Positions 20,053-29,033 of a DNA stretch of 64,000 bases are shown in pieces. Position numbers and translations under genes: made by a program. The stretch is from Pararge aegeria. Lineage: Eukaryota; Arthropoda; Insecta; Lepidoptera; Nymphalidae. The notes under the pieces are model-generated. The model was not told the origin of the DNA. It saw only the letters and a list, made by a program, of their open reading frames with translations, and did no database searches. Within the stretch, counting starts at the first letter, position 1. Each line of letters opens with the position of its first letter. Location: NCBI RefSeq assembly GCF_905163445.1, contig NC_053195.1:1602501-1666500 (forward strand), in the 5' to 3' direction.

Positions 20053-20189
20053 CAGTGGCGTGCACTTCATACATGCGCAAAAGCACTGCATACCCAAATT
20101 ATTTTATATAAATCGTATTGGAGGGGAATTTTTCCATTTGCATTTCTGCTTTATGCATACCCTGGTCGAAAACCCTGCGCACGCCACCT
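20053..20189 (+). mobile_element. hAT-like MITE with 8-bp target duplication
   Basis: 137 bp flanked by CAACTACC on both sides (20045-20052 and 20190-20197). Ends are inverted: CAGTGGCGTGCAC on the left, and GCGCACGCCAC followed by CT on the right. An 8-bp duplication and a CA-starting terminal repeat fit the hAT superfamily. It has no coding capacity. Inserted inside family H. Confidence 0.75.
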
Positions 20190-20230
20190 CAACTACCTTG
20201 ACGAGGAGGGGATCAGGAAAGCTTGAACCC

Positions 20231-20672
20231 CCCTCAGACCGTAGAGAGGCTTGTGATGTGACGGGTAGCTAACTGCTTAGTGCAGCCTTGTTTATAGGCG
20301 ATGGTTCTCCACTTACCATCAGGTGGTTCCTACGGCACGGCAAAATGTGGCATTACGTTATTTCCGAGGCACAGGAATGGATGAAGCCAACTTCCGAACT
20401 CCAGGCTCGTACTGCGAATTTCAGCTTCTCAGCATCTCAGCTTCTCTCAGTCCATCTATTGTATGGGAACTTCTACATTACACAGATACCAATTTGGATG
20501 CAAAACAAACTTAAGATAAACAAACTACGGCTAAAGCTTCTTATGATAATATATGTTTAGATCCACTCGTTTGAAACGATCGGCATTAGATAAAAAACTC
20601 TCAAACTTTATTTACGATAATAAACCGATAAAATCCAATAAAGATGCGTATAAAATACGTTAAAGGCAACAC
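20231..20672. other. Degraded repeat sequence, no gene
   Basis: GATGGTTCTCCACTTACCAT and ACTCCAGGCTCGTACTG resemble pieces of common lepidopteran retroposons. Frames of 63-90 codons over them are not credible genes. Confidence 0.4.
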
Positions 20673-20882
20673 TTAGAATTTTCCCTCGCATTTTGGATGA
20701 ATATAGATCGTTTTTAAGTTCAGGTTTTTATAAAACCATACACACACTGGAAGAGCTAAATCATCTTTAGGAGATTCTTCGTTTATTTTTAATTGTAATT
20801 TTACCTCTACACAGTTTTTTACAAGATTGCGTTCCACGTCTGTTTTGTATCCGCCACCTAAATGAAACTCCTCCAAAACCAT
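20673..20882 (-). other. Unrecognised 69-codon frame
   Basis: Starts at ATG, balanced amino-acid composition (residues such as EFHLGGGYKTDVE near the N-terminus). No domain recognised, no repeat match in the window. Could be a decayed transposon protein, an exon or chance. Confidence 0.15.
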
Positions 20883-20894
20883 ACAACGGATTTT

Positions 20895-21065
20895 GATTTG
20901 AATTCATTTGAACTGATATTTATTTTATTAATAAATATATTTTTTTGTAAGTAGGAAACAAGTCGTTGAAAAATATTATATTTATGTAAAAAATTCAAAT
21001 TCAAATTCTTTTATTTGCATAAAACATTGTAGGTATACATGTTTAGTCATAATATATGACATGCA
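20895..21065 (-). mobile_element. Possible LINE 3' tail
   Basis: AAATTCAAATTCAAATTCTT then TTATTTGCATAAAACATTG: minus-strand tail pattern. Confidence 0.4.
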
Positions 21066-21403
21066 AATCTTAATTTAAACAAATTCATTTATGTAATAAC
21101 AAAAAAAAAACAATCAAAATAAACAAAATCAAAATAATCGGCTGAATATAATAAAAATGTCATTAATTTTACTGTATGGAATAATAAATTTATAAACATG
21201 GAATGTGAATTAAAAAACATACACATAAATGAACAGTAGCTTTATTTATTTTATTTCTAATTTATAGACGTGCAATCAGAAGCAGTGATCTTTTACTATA
21301 TGCATCCTACCCTTCATTATTAAGCTATCACCGCATTCTAACCACTATGCTATTATTATATATATTAAAGTCTCAATAGCGTAAAAATATTTAAACCTAC
21401 ACC
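21066..21403. other. No gene seen
   Basis: A-rich, AT-rich; no recognised family. Confidence 0.45.
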
Positions 21404-21640
21404 ATATAATAATAATAATAATAAAAAAAAAAAAAAAAACGGAAACGGCGCGTATTGTGAGGAGGTTTCTCACTCTTGAGCCCTGACCACTGGTTGCTTG
21501 GGCATTCAAAAGCCCCGCAAGCGGAGGGTGGAAGTTTTTTTTTATAAATTTTTAATAGTGTTTTTTAATTTATTCTTAAGCATTGTTAATAATTAAAAAA
21601 AAAAAAAAAAGAAAAATAATAAATGATAGAATAATAATAA
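21404..21640 (+). mobile_element. Family P, probable LINE 3' end
   Basis: After an ATA microsatellite and an A-run: GGTTTCTCACTCTTGAGCCC, GGTTGCTTGGGCATTC, AAAGCCCCGCAAGCGGAGGG, then TTTTAATAGTGTTTTTTAAT and a long A-run. The second copy at 33866-34012 is inserted in an SA SINE, which shows that P moves as a unit. Confidence 0.6.
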
Positions 21641-22375
21641 CAAAAACAATAACAAGAGGACAGAGAAAAAGAAAAAAAAATATACAATAATTTAGGCGTA
21701 TGTTGCTTCGTTGTGGTCAACGGGTCACTCAGCTCCGTGCCGCAGCACCATGGCAGTAAATGCCAAGGAATACTACAACGCTGATTTTCAGTAGGGACCA
21801 AAAATCACGGGTTTTCGCGGACCGGCAGCGACATGGTCTGACGCAGTGTTTGCATACTCAATGGGGCATAAATGACAAATATAATACAAACACTACGTCC
21901 TTATAACTTAACAATAATTACAAACATAAATTTAGGTCTACAAAAAAAAAAAGAAAAACAAAATTATTACGATGCAAAAAGACAATCAAAAATAACAACA
22001 TACTAATACTACAGATTACTACTAACTATCATAATTTACTAAAAAAACGTTATTAGAGTAACAAACGGCCCGTCCCGTCATAAATAGAGTGGACGCATGC
22101 CTTTATGGCGCCCAACGGTGAATCGATACTGAATCGATTGAAGTTATCGATTCAATGTACCGAATGATTGTTGTAATGACAATTTATGTTGGCTGGATAT
22201 GTAAACGAGGTATAGACAAGTAAGTCAGTGTTCACCTCTAATGGGACCACCCATACTATATTTTACCGATTCGGTAATGTTTTGTTTCTCGATAAGTTGT
22301 TTTTTTTTATTTAAGATATTAAAAGTCATTTAGTAGACGACATTGGTGATCTATAAACGTTTCGGCTTTTGGATA
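21641..22375. other. No gene; repeat-like scraps
   Basis: ACGCTGATTTTCAGTAGGGACC (about 21779-21800) resembles a stretch near 60930. Near 22121-22164 there are three ATCGAT sites. The 71-codon minus-strand frame at 21586-21801 is low complexity. Confidence 0.4.
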
Positions 22376-22600
22376 TTGGATAGAAGCAGGCGTTACTTTG
22401 CGGAAATCCATGATATATTATAAAAATTAAGCTTAATTTGCTATACTCAAAAGCAGGAGAATCTGCGTGGTGTAATTTATAATTTCTTCAATCCTTATAC
22501 TCCACACCAAACAGATCTTCGGCAATATACCCTCTACGCACGTTTCGCTCCGAAACCGGAGCATCCTCAGGAGATGTTGACTTTACAATGAATAATTGTT
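22376..22600 (+). repeat. HR family, reference copy
   Basis: Best full copy. Order: GATAGAAGCAGGCGTTACTT, ATTAAGCTTAATTTGCTATA, AAAGCAGGAGAATCTGCGTG, TTCTTCAATCCTTATACTCC, ACACCAAACAGATCTTCGGC, then ACGTTTCGCTCCGAAACCGG and GCATCCTCAGGAGATGTTGA, ending ACAATGAATAATTG. On the minus strand 22573-22531 gives a hammerhead-like core (CTGAGGA, stem GCTCC/GGAGC, GAAA, ACG-TG-CGT). The inner AATCTGCGTGGTGTA and the opposing TACTCCACACCAAACAGAT form a second hairpin. No protein is encoded. Confidence 0.8.
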
Positions 22601-22663
22601 TCGGCTTTTTATATTACCTGTATGATGAGGTTTGTTTCTGATATGGTTGTTATTTTGTACAAT

Positions 22664-22948
22664 TGGTGATAGATCGGTGGGTAGTTCTTCGACTTCATTT
22701 TTGGGGGGCCAAGTTCGGATCCCAGCACACACATCTAACTTATCTAAGTTATGTGCGTAAGCAATTAAAATATCACTTGCTTCAACGGCAAAGGAAAACA
22801 TCCTGAGGAAACCGGCATGCCTGAGAGTTCTACATAATGTTCTAAAAAGTGTGTGGAGTCCACCAATCCGCACCGGGCCAGTATGGTGGACTACGGCCTT
22901 AACCCTTTCTCACTGTGGGACGGGAGTGGTTTGATATAACGATGTTAT
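22664..22948 (+). mobile_element. SA copy, full length
   Basis: Head GTGATAGATCGGTGGGTAGT with AAGTTCGGATCCCAGC as B box, then every SA block in order to GGTTTGATATAACGATG. The minus-strand 96-codon frame here is accidental. Confidence 0.85.
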
Positions 22949-23567
22949 TTAACATGCTGTATTGTCGTATTAGGATAACTTCTTCCTGTAATGACAAAAA
23001 TGTAAGATGGGAATAAATAAATAAATAAAATTTTGCGTTAATTGCGACCACCTAATTCACCTTTATAAAATAGTGATAAATTATTGTTTGTCTTTTACTT
23101 TAATCAGCGATGTTGCAGTCTGAGATGATAGCGGCTTTATCTGTACCTGTAACGTATTTGATTTCTTACATTAAAAAGTTTGCTCAAAAACTATTAGCGT
23201 TTGGTTTCACAAATAACTTTCAGAGGCAGTTAATAATGTACCTCTAAAGCCTCTGAAACATTATTTACACGTTGTACACTTATAATACTATGATACTACC
23301 GATAGTGTATGATGCAATACGATCAAAACAGTTGCCCTAAGTCACCTTGGGCATCATTATAGAGGCATTAATAACGCATGTTTAATTAGGAAATAGGTAC
23401 CAGAGAGTCCGAACACACGCACAGTACTGTCGTAACGAAAAATTCAAATTATTCAAGCTCAGTATGAATAATGAGCCTACATATATCTGCAATCCGTACT
23501 AAATCACCCATTACAAATTAATAAACTTTCTGTTTTATACCAACTTATTATTTATTCGTCTTAACTG
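22949..23567. other. No gene; interleaved inverted repeats
   Basis: TTTCAGAGGC (23218-23227) pairs with GCCTCTGAAA (23249-23258), and AATAATGT (23232-23239) with ACATTATT (23258-23265). The two stems interleave. Otherwise AT-rich with nothing recognised. Confidence 0.5.
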
Positions 23568-23785
23568 TTACTTTGGCTTAGTGGCTAGCATGTTTCACCA
23601 CGGATCACTAGGTCCTAGGTTATATCGCAGATGGACTAGTAATATTTAGGTATCCCATTATTTTTTGTATTGGAAACCCTCGGTACTAGCTAGGTAAGGA
23701 AATCACCCTTGTGCCTTGGAGAACACATAAAGCCGTCGGTTTGGGACACGGTCACTAGAGTTTGATAATAATTGGGTTTATTTCT
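23568..23785 (+). mobile_element. SG copy, diverged
   Basis: Head GGCTTAGTGGCTAGCATGTT, CACCACGGATCACTAGGTCC, then GTGCCTTGGAGAACACATAA and AGCCGTCGGTT typical of the SG body. The B box is destroyed. Confidence 0.65.
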
Positions 23786-23789
23786 CATA

Positions 23790-24015
23790 TATTTCTATTT
23801 CTATTGTAGTTAATATTGTTTTTGTTTTATTTATTGTCCGGCTTTCATTTAAGTCTTTCACTAAGGATTGTCTGTAAGAGCTTTGCAACAAGACTGCCTT
23901 TGCATACAACTGTATACATACTTAATTAAGATTGTTGCATTAAGATCTCTTTTATTTATGTTATTGTCATGATAACGTCATTGATTGTTACTAGTTTAAT
24001 GATCCAATAAAAAAA
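23790..24015 (+). mobile_element. LINE-type 3' UTR
   Basis: TAAGAGCTTTGCAACAAGAC, GCATACAACTGTATAC, then GATCCAATAAAAAAAAAAA. A-tailed 3' end; no ORF remains. Confidence 0.5.
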
Positions 24016-24197
24016 AAAAAAGATTGTTAATTTATTGTTGACTTATTTAAGATTGTTTTTTTTATTAAAGTGTTAAAGTGTTTTTGCCGTGTTGTGTTTT
24101 AAGCTATTCTTTTATATTAAGCAAACAAAGCACATAAAAAAACACTTCAAAAATTCTCAATGCTTACATTTCTCCAAAGGTAAACTTTACACACTTT

Positions 24198-24243
24198 CCA
24201 TCAATAGTTTCAATAGTCTATAACAGTTCACTGCTGGCCTAAA
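24198..24243 (+). repeat. Family M 5' fragment
   Basis: AATAGTCTATAACAGTTCAC then TGCTGG. It resembles the start of M at 24816, on the other side of the H and SA copies. Confidence 0.45.
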
Positions 24244-24261
24244 TTGCTCTACCTTTTTTTT

Positions 24262-24490
24262 TGGCGTGGTGGAAAAGCTTTATTGCTACCTCCAACTCTT
24301 GGATGTCGGACTCCCCCCTCTGAAGGGGGTATATGCGAACTAAAAACCGCCACGGCATGTCCCTTTTATTGGCTTTGTTAGACGCCCAGGGAACCCGTTG
24401 TATACCTCCCGGACCTCTACCAACAACCCCAAGGGATTGTTGGGGATCCCGCGCTAGTGAGGAGGGGATCAGGACAGCTTGGGAGGGAGT
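24262..24490 (+). repeat. Family H, second copy
   Basis: GCGTGGTGGAAAAGCTTTAT, CCGCCACGGCATGTCCCTTT, GGCTTTGTTAGACGCCC, then GAGGAGGGGATCAGGACAGC. It lacks the MITE and the perfect hairpin of the first copy, which helps date both as later changes or conversion. The 128- and 66-codon frames over H and SA are accidental. Confidence 0.65.
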
Positions 24491-24513
24491 AGGCCTGATC
24501 ATTAAATATAATG

Positions 24514-24813
24514 TCATCATCATCATCATATAATTTACCGGCCCACTACAAGGTACAGGTCTCCTCCCAAAATGAGAAGGGGACAGCCGTGGTTCAGCAC
24601 GCTGGCCCAGTGCTGTGAACTCCACACACCTTTGGTAACATTATGTAGAACTCTCAGGTACGCAGGTATCCTCACGATGTTTTCCATCACCGTTGAAGCA
24701 AGTGATATTTGTATTGCTTTAAACGCACATAATAGAGAAAAGTTAGAAGTGCGTGCTGGGATTCAAAATCGGCTCACCAAAAGTGAAGTCAAAGTCCTAC
24801 CCATTGAGCTATA
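24514..24813 (-). mobile_element. SA copy, full length
   Basis: From CATCATCATCATCAT through CTTTGGTAACATTATGTAGA and CATCACCGTTGAAGCAAGTG to the head complement TCCTACCCATTGAGCTATA. Confidence 0.85.
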
Positions 24814-24815
24814 TC

Positions 24816-25001
24816 CATCAATAGCCTATAACAGTCCACTGCTGGACCAAAGGATATCTCCCAACGGGAGGGTATCCCATTATCACCACGCTGGGCAGAC
24901 GGGTTGGTGATCTCAGTAGATAGTAGTAGTACAGAGGACACTGCTGCCCGTTCTCTGTTATATTCCCTTAGTCGCCTCGTACGACACCCGTGGAAAGAGA
25001 T
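24816..25001 (+). repeat. Family M, best copy
   Basis: AATAGCCTATAACAGTCCAC, CACCACGCTGGGCAGACGGG, AGTAGTAGTACAGAGGACAC, CTTAGTCGCCTCGTACGACA. Copies also at 32811-32980 and, inverted, 55690-55890. No Pol III boxes or ORF recognised. Confidence 0.65.
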
Positions 25002-25002
25002 A

Positions 25003-25500
25003 GATAGATAGATAAATTTTTTATTGCACATAATTAAGGAATAAAGTTAGTATAAATTGAAAACATAAATATAAGAAGAATAAAAATGCCCAAAGGCGGT
25101 CTTATCGCACTAAGCGATCTCCTCCAGACAACCCTTAATGAAAGAAGAAAATGATTATGGAAACGGGAAAATGCCATTTTAAAAATATGCCATAACATAA
25201 ACTACATCTACTATATATAACAATAATACATACACATATATATATATATAAATATATACAAATACATACAGAGCAAATATATAAGTTTATGACTCCTTAG
25301 ATTAATAATATTCTTTTAAAGGACTTTTGAAGATTCTTAATGATTTACTTACTGTCTTATGTCTATTGGCAATCCATTCCAGAGAAGTGGGGTGGTTTAT
25401 AATAGCAATATTATAAAGTATGCAAGATATTTCTAAGAACAAGTTTGTCAACCCTAAAGTGGCTTAACCTGAGAAATATATTGTCGTTCTAACGCTTTCA
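25003..25500 (-). mobile_element. LQ family LINE: ORF2 C-terminus and 3' UTR
   Basis: On the minus strand, near 25390, the frame reads WNGLPIDIR. After a one-base frameshift it reads TVSKSLRIFKSPLKEYY and stops near 25305. That is the usual C-terminus of Jockey/CR1-like ORF2 proteins. The 3' UTR follows, with GAGATCGCTTAGTGCGATAA (about 25119-25100) and AGACCGCCTTTGGGC, ending in AATAAAAAATTTATC and a TATC microsatellite. This copy links the LQ tail fragments at 28421-28738 and 46015-46195 to a LINE. Confidence 0.75.
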
Positions 25501-26529
25501 ACTCACTGATGTCACACATTCGCTTATTTGCAACCAGCATTGTATTTTAATAACCCATGCGAAGAACCATCTAAACTCAATCAACTTTGACCCACGCAAC
25601 AATAAATTTTAGACTTTACTCCTTTACAATAGAACTCATTACAAGTTCCTATTAAATTTGTCGTTCTTAAGATAAGTTATTTGTAAAGGTGAGTGCACAT
25701 ATTTCGTTGAAAACGCAATTGAGAATACTGATTGCCTTGCAAATTTTTATAATATTTATTTCTATCGTGCTTCATTTTAATTCAACAAATTCATCGATTT
25801 TCAACACACAAGACAAGATTTTCTTTTTTTTCTAAAGCGTACAAACATTCTTACAAAAGATCCAATCGGATCTTATAGCAAATTTATGTAACCTTTAAGG
25901 GTTACAGACAAACTAATGATAATAAAAATAAGAAGTTTGATCCAAAATCTCTAAAAACTTTCTCATATCCTCAGAAAATTTATTTATTACGAAGTACCTA
26001 TTATTCACGCAATATCTTTTCAATTTACTAAGTTGTAAAGTGAAAAAATATTGCAGAAAATGGAAATAATTTTAATAAATTATTGTAATATATTAAAAAA
26101 AATAGTCAGTTTAAAGGCGACTTATTTTTATTCGAGACCAATTATTTTATTTTATTGTATGTGTAAAAAATCTGGTACGTGCGGTGCGTAAGTTATCAAA
26201 TGCGCGATCCGCTTTGACGTGTTGTTCTAAAAGCCAATATATTTCTAGGGAAGTAAATTATTGTTGACGCGTACAATAGGCTGAGTAGAGGTGACTGTAT
26301 CAGTGTTTTATCGATTGCCTTCTCAAAGAGATGCTTTGATTTATATTTGGGTTTCCGACTTTATGTAGGTTTTAGGTGATTAGTACAAAAGCCATTAAAT
26401 AATGAATACCTATCAGTAGCTCATCTTTAACAGAGATGGATAAATAGGTACTTTTGTTGTTTTCTAGCTCAAACTAGACAGTGTCAATAGGTCAGAGTTT
26501 TTAGGAGGTCACTTTAAATAAACTTTACA
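25501..26529. other. 1.0 kb with no gene or clear repeat
   Basis: AT-rich; GATCCAATCGGATC at 25859-25872 is a short palindrome. Nothing else. Confidence 0.5.
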
Positions 26530-26850
26530 ATCTGGCGCAGTGGTGAGCGCTGTAATTATACGTGGGAAGTCCCGGGTTTGATCGGGCGCAGTTTGAGAAT
26601 TTATTTTTTCTGATTTTTTTCAGAAAAAATAAAGTGTCTGTTCAGTCTGGTCTTGTGGGACGCTTCAGGGCGTCGCTAGTTACCACCCTACCGACAAAGA
26701 CGTACCGCTAAACTAATTAGTGTTCCGGTGCGATGTCGCGTAGAAACCGATTAAGCGTATTGGTACACTAACAGGTTAGCCCAGTAGGTACCATCTTAGA
26801 CTGCATCATCACTTACCAGCAGATGAGATAACGGTTAAGAGCTGAGTTAT
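26530..26850 (+). mobile_element. SB copy
   Basis: Head TCTGGCGCAGTGGTGAGCGC, B-box region CCCGGGTTTGATCGGG, an extra TTTTTTCTGA/TCAGAAAAAA dyad at 26604-26630, then CACCCTACCGACAAAGACGT, GTGTTCCGGTGCGATGTCGC and the tail CATCATCACTTACCAGCAGA. Confidence 0.85.
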
Positions 26851-26990
26851 AATAATAATAATAATAAATCTTTATTTGGAACAGTTACAATCGCACTTAA
26901 AATACTAGCAAGGGTGGCACTGCAATTGTACAAAATTGTGTGTGTTGGTGTGTGTGTGTGTTTATATTATAGATACGTACTAAAGGATGA
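26850..26990 (-). mobile_element. LINE-type 3' tail beginning with an ATA microsatellite
   Basis: Read on the minus strand it ends ...CCAAATAAAGATTTATTATT with TTA repeats. A TG-rich tract follows at 26937-26961. Confidence 0.5.
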
Positions 26991-27104
26991 CTAGGGATTT
27001 CATATATTTGATTGAACGAACTCTTCCGTTTGATCATAGCTCATTTGCAGTAGCCATGTAGTAATTTTAGTTTTAGTTGTAGTGGAACTATAGCAAATTG
27101 ATCT

Positions 27105-27168
27105 TAATTCTCATAATATATCATGGATTTCCGCAAAGTAACGTCTGCTTCTATCCACTATCTGTACA
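27105..27168 (-). repeat. HR fragment
   Basis: ATATATCATGGATTTCCGCA, AAGTAACGTCTGCTTCTATC: only the 3'-most part of HR in minus orientation. Confidence 0.65.
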
Positions 27169-27205
27169 GTAACAGACCTAATTAAACAATTGAGTAAATA
27201 GCATT

Positions 27206-27277
27206 TATCATCATTATATCAACCCGTTAACAGCTCACTACAGGGCCAGGTTATCGTCCCATAGTGAGAAGGGAGAC
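27206..27277 (-). mobile_element. SA 3' fragment
   Basis: TATCATCATTATATCAACCC, GCTCACTACAGGGCCAGG, CCATAGTGAGAAGGG. Confidence 0.65.
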
Positions 27278-27285
27278 AAGGAGCA

Positions 27286-27402
27286 GCGATAGGCTAGTGT
27301 ATAAGTTTGTGGAGACCGAGTTCGAGGCCCGGCACGCGCCACTGACTTTTGGGAGTTATGTGTATATGTTTTAATTTCATATCACTTGCTTAAAACGGTG
27401 AA
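27286..27402 (+). mobile_element. SA 5' half, split by a LINE
   Basis: GCGATAGGCTAGTGTATAAG, B box GAGTTCGAGGCCC, body to ATCACTTGCTTAAAACGGTG. Ends with the target site AAAACGGTGAA (27392-27402). Confidence 0.75.
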
Positions 27403-27783
27403 CTATATAATATTTAATATAGTTAAATGCGTATGCGTATGCGTACGCGGAAGATCACCGATGAGATGGACGGACCAAGTGAAGGCCACAATCGAGGCTC
27501 CTCTACATGAATGCGCAAGAAAGGCAACCGTTAGAGAAGAGTGGCGAAGTATTGTCAAGCGAGCCAAAAAACCCAGATGACGACCACGACCAGTCTGTCA
27601 AGACTGAAACGACTAAGAAGAAGAAATGCGTATAAACGTATTTTAACATCGACCATAACGTATTTTCATGATTAATGTGATATTAATTATTACTATTATA
27701 ATTCTTATAATTTGAGGTATACATAATAATACATATAGATGGAAAAATTAATTACAAACTTAAATTAATATTTAAAATAAAAA
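27403..27783 (+). mobile_element. 5'-truncated LINE with 11-bp target duplication
   Basis: 381 bp between two copies of AAAACGGTGAA. The frame ending at 27580 reads GRSPMRWTDQVKATIEAP followed by ECARKATVREEWRSIVKRAK, the C-terminal tail of a LINE ORF2 (RWTDQ...W..IV type). A 3' UTR and A-rich end follow. The intact duplication and A-tail show target-primed insertion into an existing SA. Confidence 0.85.
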
Positions 27784-27992
27784 AAAACGGTGAAGGAAAA
27801 CGTCGCGTGGAAACTTGCATGCCTGAGAGTTCTCCATTAAGTACTGCGTACTACTCGTATATGCCTATGAATTCTACCAATCCGCACTATACCAGCATGG
27901 TAGACCACGGCTTGCACCCTCTCACTGTAGGACGAGACACGTGCCTTGTAGTGGGCCGGTAAAGGATTGATATTATGATGATGATATTAGAG
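27784..27992 (+). mobile_element. SA 3' half, after the LINE
   Basis: Resumes with the duplicated AAAACGGTGAA then GGAAAACGTCGCGTGG, and ends GATATTATGATGATG. Confidence 0.8.
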
Positions 27993-28420
27993 GGGAAAAG
28001 AAAAATTTCCAAGGTCCAGCCAATTAGTTAAACTGTCAAATAATCTTCAGATTTTGACAACCTATTTAAAATGAGGAGTTGAGAGTAACACATATAAACA
28101 AATGCTTCCATAGAACGGCAAAGTGACAAACGTTTTAGTGAACGTGTTGTAATACAATAACAAATGATATGTTATTTTTTTACCATCCATAACAATTTTT
28201 CATAGGCCGCTATCTCTTTTGGTCGAAGGCAAAGATTAAACCAATATTTACGATCAATCCTAACCTTTTTCACCTCAATGTAGCGGTTATCACTGTACAG
28301 GTATTTAACCCACGCATAAATCTCTAGCTTTGTTATAATTTTACGTATAACGTTCGTTCTTATATGTATAACTACTTTTATTTGTATAATCAAAAAGCTG
28401 TTACTTGCGAGTTACGTTAG
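27993..28420. other. Unassigned; unrecognised 73-codon minus-strand frame
   Basis: The frame at 28393-28172 encodes a lysine- and isoleucine-rich peptide ending YEKLLWMVKK. No domain or repeat match recognised. Its nature is open. Confidence 0.2.
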
Positions 28421-28738
28421 CGGCAGGTGGAAGATTTTTTTTATTACCAATAACATTAATATATATCGTATTTAATTTTTCTCTTTTAATATTATTATAT
28501 TAGTTAATTATTATATTAGTAGTGTGTACTTTAGTGTGTAAATTTATGTATAGTTTATTGTAACTGCGATTTCCCGTCTCTCATGTATTATTGCGTACTA
28601 TCGTTAAGGTTACTTGGCAGAGATCATTTTTAGTGATAAGGTCGCCTCTTGCTTCTTTTTTTTAAAAGTGTATTTTTAATTTCTCCTTTACTACGCAATA
28701 AAGATGTTTAAGTAAATTAAATAAATAAATAAACATTC
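28421..28738 (+). mobile_element. LQ family LINE 3' UTR
   Basis: GGCAGGTGGAAGATTTTTTT, then CTTGGCAGAGATCATTTTTA, GTGATAAGGTCGCCTCTTGC and ACGCAATAAAGATGTTTAAG with an AAAT-type tail. Confidence 0.65.
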
Positions 28739-28747
28739 CAGCTTGAA

Positions 28748-29033
28748 GTGGTGATACCCCAGTGGGTAGGACACCCACTTCACTTTCGGGGGGCTGAGTT
28801 CGAATCCCAGCCTCCAACTTCTAACCTCTAACTTCTCCAAGTTATGTGCATTTTGACCTATTTAATTATCACTTGCTTCAACGGTGAAGGAAAACATCGG
28901 GTGGAAACCTCCATGATGTTCTCAAAGGAGTGTGGAGTCCGCCAATCAGTACTGGGCCAGCGCGGTGGACAATGGCCTTAACCCCTTCTCATTTTGGGAG
29001 GAAATCCGTGAAGTGGGCAATGTGTTGATATGC
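28748..29033 (+). mobile_element. SA copy, full length
   Basis: Well-kept head (GTGATACCCCAGTGGGTAGG, GAGTTCGAATCCCAGC), small internal duplication CCAACTTCTAACCTCTAACT, then the full body. Inserted right behind the LQ tail. Confidence 0.85.

Larger units (their letters stand above)
19864..20230 (+). repeat. Family H copy interrupted by a MITE
   Basis: Blocks GTGGTGGAAAAACTGTATTG, CCACCACGACATGTCCCACT and GGCTTCGTTAGACGTTCGGG match the second H copy at 24262-24490. The MITE at 20053-20189 splits it; H resumes as TTGACGAGGAGGGGATCAGG. H is unclassified. It has no ORF that holds across both copies. Confidence 0.65.

Noticed and set aside
20008..20272. 70-72-codon overlapping frames
   Set aside because: They cross the hAT-like MITE boundary inside repeat H.
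24239..24625. 128-codon minus-strand frame as a gene
   Set aside because: It runs antisense through an H repeat and across an SA SINE, includes the ATGATG microsatellite as a run of Met, and has no domain.
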